7,355 nt of DNA from Deltaproteobacteria bacterium (GTDB lineage: Bacteria > Desulfobacterota > DSM-4660 > Desulfatiglandales > HGW-15), in NCBI GenBank assembly GCA_019308525.1, contig JAFDIC010000194.1, positions 1 through 7,355 on the forward strand, given 5' to 3'. Under the pieces are notes generated by a model, which did no database searches, was not told where the DNA came from, and was given only the letters and a program-made list of their open reading frames with translations. Below are positions 5,784-7,355 of this stretch, one piece after another (the stretch's first letter is position 1; the number at the start of each line of letters is the position of its first letter). A program made the position numbers and the translations under genes.

Positions 5784-7223
5784 TTACCGGCACTGCCTGC
5801 ATCTCCTCATCCCTTCTGCCATGAGTACGGCTCCTTCAATGGAGTGGGACACGGGCACACCGTTCAGCTCGAACCCTTCCACGAGCATCCTGTATTTTTC
5901 CACGTGCGGGACATAGGCTATCAACGGCTTCCTCCACTGGAGATATAACTGGCTCAGCCTGGCCCCGAGGTCGGAGCTTATCCCGGGAAGATAGGGTAGG
6001 AGCAGGAGAATGACACAATCAATTTCCGGGTTCTTGACAAGTGCATCAACAGCGGCAACGAAATCGTCATCTCGGGCACTGCCTGTCAGGTCAACAGGGT
6101 TTTTCAGGGATGTAATCGCCCGTACGCTGGATGAAAGCCTCTTGCGTATTTCCTCCTGGACCACTTCGGAAAGCTGGGGCACAAGGAGACCGTGATCAGT
6201 GCAAACATCAACGGCAAGGGCTCCATGGCCGCCGCTGCCTGTAATAATTCCCATATTCCCTTGAATGGACCTGTCATAGCAACTCAGAGACTCGCAAAAG
6301 GAAACCAACTCCAATTCGTTCCTTGCCTCAACAACACCGAACTGAGAAAGGGCCTGGGAAAAGGTCTTGTAGTCCCCGGCCATAGAGGCCGTATGGCTTG
6401 CCACAGCCCCCACTCCACCGGGACTCTTCCCTGCCTTAAGGACGATGATGGGCTTCGGGCTTGCCTTGGCGGCCAGGACAAATCTTCGTCCCTCGTTCCT
6501 GCCGAACCCTTCTATGTAAAAGGCTATCACCTTGGTCCGGGAATCCCTTATCAGGATTTCCAGGAGATCAAGCTCACTGATCAAGGCCTTGTTGCCAATA
6601 CTGATCGCCCTGGAAAGACCAACGCCCTCCCCAGCAAACTTGACCATCTGGTCAGCCAGTATTCCTCCGCTTTGACTCACGACGGCGACATTCCCGGGCA
6701 TGGGCAGGACCATGCGCTCGCTGGGGATGAAAAAAGTGTCCAGGTGAGATGGAGAAAAGATTCCTATGCAGTTGGGGCCGATACAGGGGAACCCGGCTTC
6801 CTTCGCCATTTGGGTAATGTGATCTTGAAGGTCACGCCGTCCAACTTCGGCGAAACCCCCGGATATTATCACTGCTCCTCCAGCTCCAGCCTCGATAGAC
6901 TCCCTGAGGACCCCCGGGACATATTCAGCCCTCACTGCTATGACTGCAAGGTCAACCTTTTCAGGAATATCCAATATGCTCCTGTATACCTCCTCTCCCT
7001 GATACCGCCCTCCCTTGTCATTTACTCCAAAGACCTTTACTGGATACCGGAGATGGTTCTTGGCGAAGATGACGTTGGCAGGATGGCGGTCGTTCGTCAA
7101 GGATATTCCCACCACCGCAAGGGTCTTGGGTTCAAAAAGCACACGGAATTTCTCCCGGCTTGACTTGAGATCCTTCAACATAGGTTCGACCTCTTCCATT
7201 TTGGGATTATACCTCGATGCCAT
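5784..7223 (-). CDS. ADP-forming acyl-CoA synthetase, alpha subunit (acetate-CoA ligase type)
   Basis: A 479-residue cytoplasmic protein with the three domains of the alpha subunit of NDP-forming acyl-CoA synthetases, which convert an acyl-CoA, ADP and phosphate into acid, CoA and ATP, or the reverse. Domain 1 is the CoA-binding Rossmann fold: LFEPKTLAVVGIS (29-41), VKVFGVND (62-69), DLAVIAVRAEYVP (91-103), then IGPNCIGIFSP (148-158). Domain 2 begins GNVAVVSQSGG (177-187) and has YIEG (236-239), VLKAGKSPGG (261-270) and the phospho-histidine motif SHTASMAGDY (276-285) with H277 as the expected phosphorylated residue. Domain 3 begins GNMGIITGSGGHG (322-334) and contains KNPVDLTGSA (374-383). 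The ATP-grasp beta subunit is absent, and no gene for it lies beside this one, so it must be elsewhere or the protein has another partner. Start: the ATG at 7223 overlaps the preceding gene by 17 bases and has a poorly spaced ribosome site; Met15 (7181) has GAGGT seven bases upstream and may be the true start. Substrate could be acetate, branched or aryl acids. Confidence 0.88.
   Translation of the reverse strand: MASRYNPKMEEVEPMLKDLKSSREKFRVLFEPKTLAVVGISLTNDRHPANVIFAKNHLRYPVKVFGVNDKGGRYQGEEVYRSILDIPEKVDLAVIAVRAEYVPGVLRESIEAGAGGAVIISGGFAEVGRRDLQDHITQMAKEAGFPCIGPNCIGIFSPSHLDTFFIPSERMVLPMPGNVAVVSQSGGILADQMVKFAGEGVGLSRAISIGNKALISELDLLEILIRDSRTKVIAFYIEGFGRNEGRRFVLAAKASPKPIIVLKAGKSPGGVGAVASHTASMAGDYKTFSQALSQFGVVEARNELELVSFCESLSCYDRSIQGNMGIITGSGGHGALAVDVCTDHGLLVPQLSEVVQEEIRKRLSSSVRAITSLKNPVDLTGSARDDDFVAAVDALVKNPEIDCVILLLLPYLPGISSDLGARLSQLYLQWRKPLIAYVPHVEKYRMLVEGFELNGVPVSHSIEGAVLMAEGMRRCRQCR
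7189..7193 (-). promoter_or_regulatory. Shine-Dalgarno site favouring the internal start at 7181
   Basis: On the minus strand this reads GAGGT, seven bases before an in-frame ATG (7179-7181, Met15 of the long form). The ATG at 7223 has only GAGAG three bases upstream, which is too close. The residues before Met15 are not part of the CoA-binding domain, so the shorter protein (465 residues) would be complete. Confidence 0.5.
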
Positions 7224-7355
7224 GATCTCTCAGCAAACCAGCCACGATTCCCGCATGACGTCGTGCCGCGCCCTGGTTGCGAGTGATAGCTTCCCTGGCC
7301 AGAGATCCCCTTCTCGCGTTGATTTCAGGATGGTCCAGCAGCCACAAGGCCTTCT
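7207..7355 (-). CDS. waaA: 3-deoxy-D-manno-octulosonic acid (Kdo) transferase, C-terminal end (start outside window)
   Basis: The frame enters from the right edge and ends at a TAA (7207-7209), giving 48 residues: KALWLLDHPEINARRG, then LAREAITRNQGAARR and a final helix HAGIVAGLLRDHG. The C-terminal helices of Kdo transferase WaaA (KdtA) have the same pattern: a helix after a short LL-x-D/DP segment, then A-x-x-V-x-x-NQGA-x-x-R leading to the last helix. In E. coli the matching stretch, from memory, reads AAEVLHQNQGALQR. WaaA is a membrane-associated GT30 enzyme that adds Kdo to the lipid A precursor, so this points to a lipopolysaccharide-making Gram-negative. The stop overlaps the long form of the acyl-CoA synthetase start by 17 bases, which suggests a shared transcript. 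With only 48 residues seen, another GT-B transferase is possible. Confidence 0.55.
   Translation of the reverse strand, partial: KALWLLDHPEINARRGSLAREAITRNQGAARRHAGIVAGLLRDHGIEV

Noticed and set aside
6192..7163. Long plus-strand open frame (323 codons) opposite the acyl-CoA synthetase gene
   Set aside because: It is antisense to a protein with clear domains and motifs, has no recognisable family pattern of its own, and is a by-product of codon bias.

Overview
The window looks like chromosomal DNA from a Gram-negative anaerobe, most plausibly a member of the Desulfobacterota (former Deltaproteobacteria). Evidence for this: a tail that reads like a Kdo (lipid A core) transferase, a LapA-domain membrane protein, an ADP-forming acyl-CoA synthetase subunit typical of anaerobes and archaea, and an intergenic palindromic element that, from memory, resembles a repeat common in that phylum. 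The taxonomic call is inference. No rRNA, tRNA, CRISPR array or transposase gene was seen.

Layout. Positions 1-3467 carry a plus-strand glycosyltransferase cluster: the 3' part of one GT-B-like transferase (2-715), a divergent GT4-like protein (764-1804), and a well-formed GT4 enzyme with an E-x7-E motif (2205-3467). Between the last two is a gap of about 400 bases. It holds the isolated C-terminal end of a GH130 mannoside phosphorylase (1823-2017) with no start codon and no N-terminal domain, so a phosphorylase gene appears to have been lost from the cluster.

Positions 3468-3731 are the convergent junction between the plus-strand cluster and the minus-strand genes. Most of it is a roughly 154-base imperfect palindrome (3580-3733) with two inner hairpins; its outer edge supplies part of the stop codon of the neighbouring lapA-like gene. 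Positions 3732-5678 (minus) encode a LapA-domain protein and, upstream of it, a 539-residue MscS-family mechanosensitive channel, probably co-transcribed. Positions 5784-7223 (minus) encode the alpha subunit of an ADP-forming acyl-CoA synthetase with its phospho-histidine motif but no beta subunit beside it. Its start overlaps the end of a gene entering from the right edge (7207-7355), read as the C terminus of Kdo transferase WaaA/KdtA.

How the parts fit: the transferases plus the GH130 remnant suggest synthesis and former recycling of a mannose-containing glycan or glycoside (envelope polymer or compatible solute). LapA, MscS and WaaA are all envelope or osmotic functions. The acyl-CoA synthetase subunit is metabolic and probably shares a transcript with waaA by position only. 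The most unusual items are the palindromic element and the GH130 remnant.
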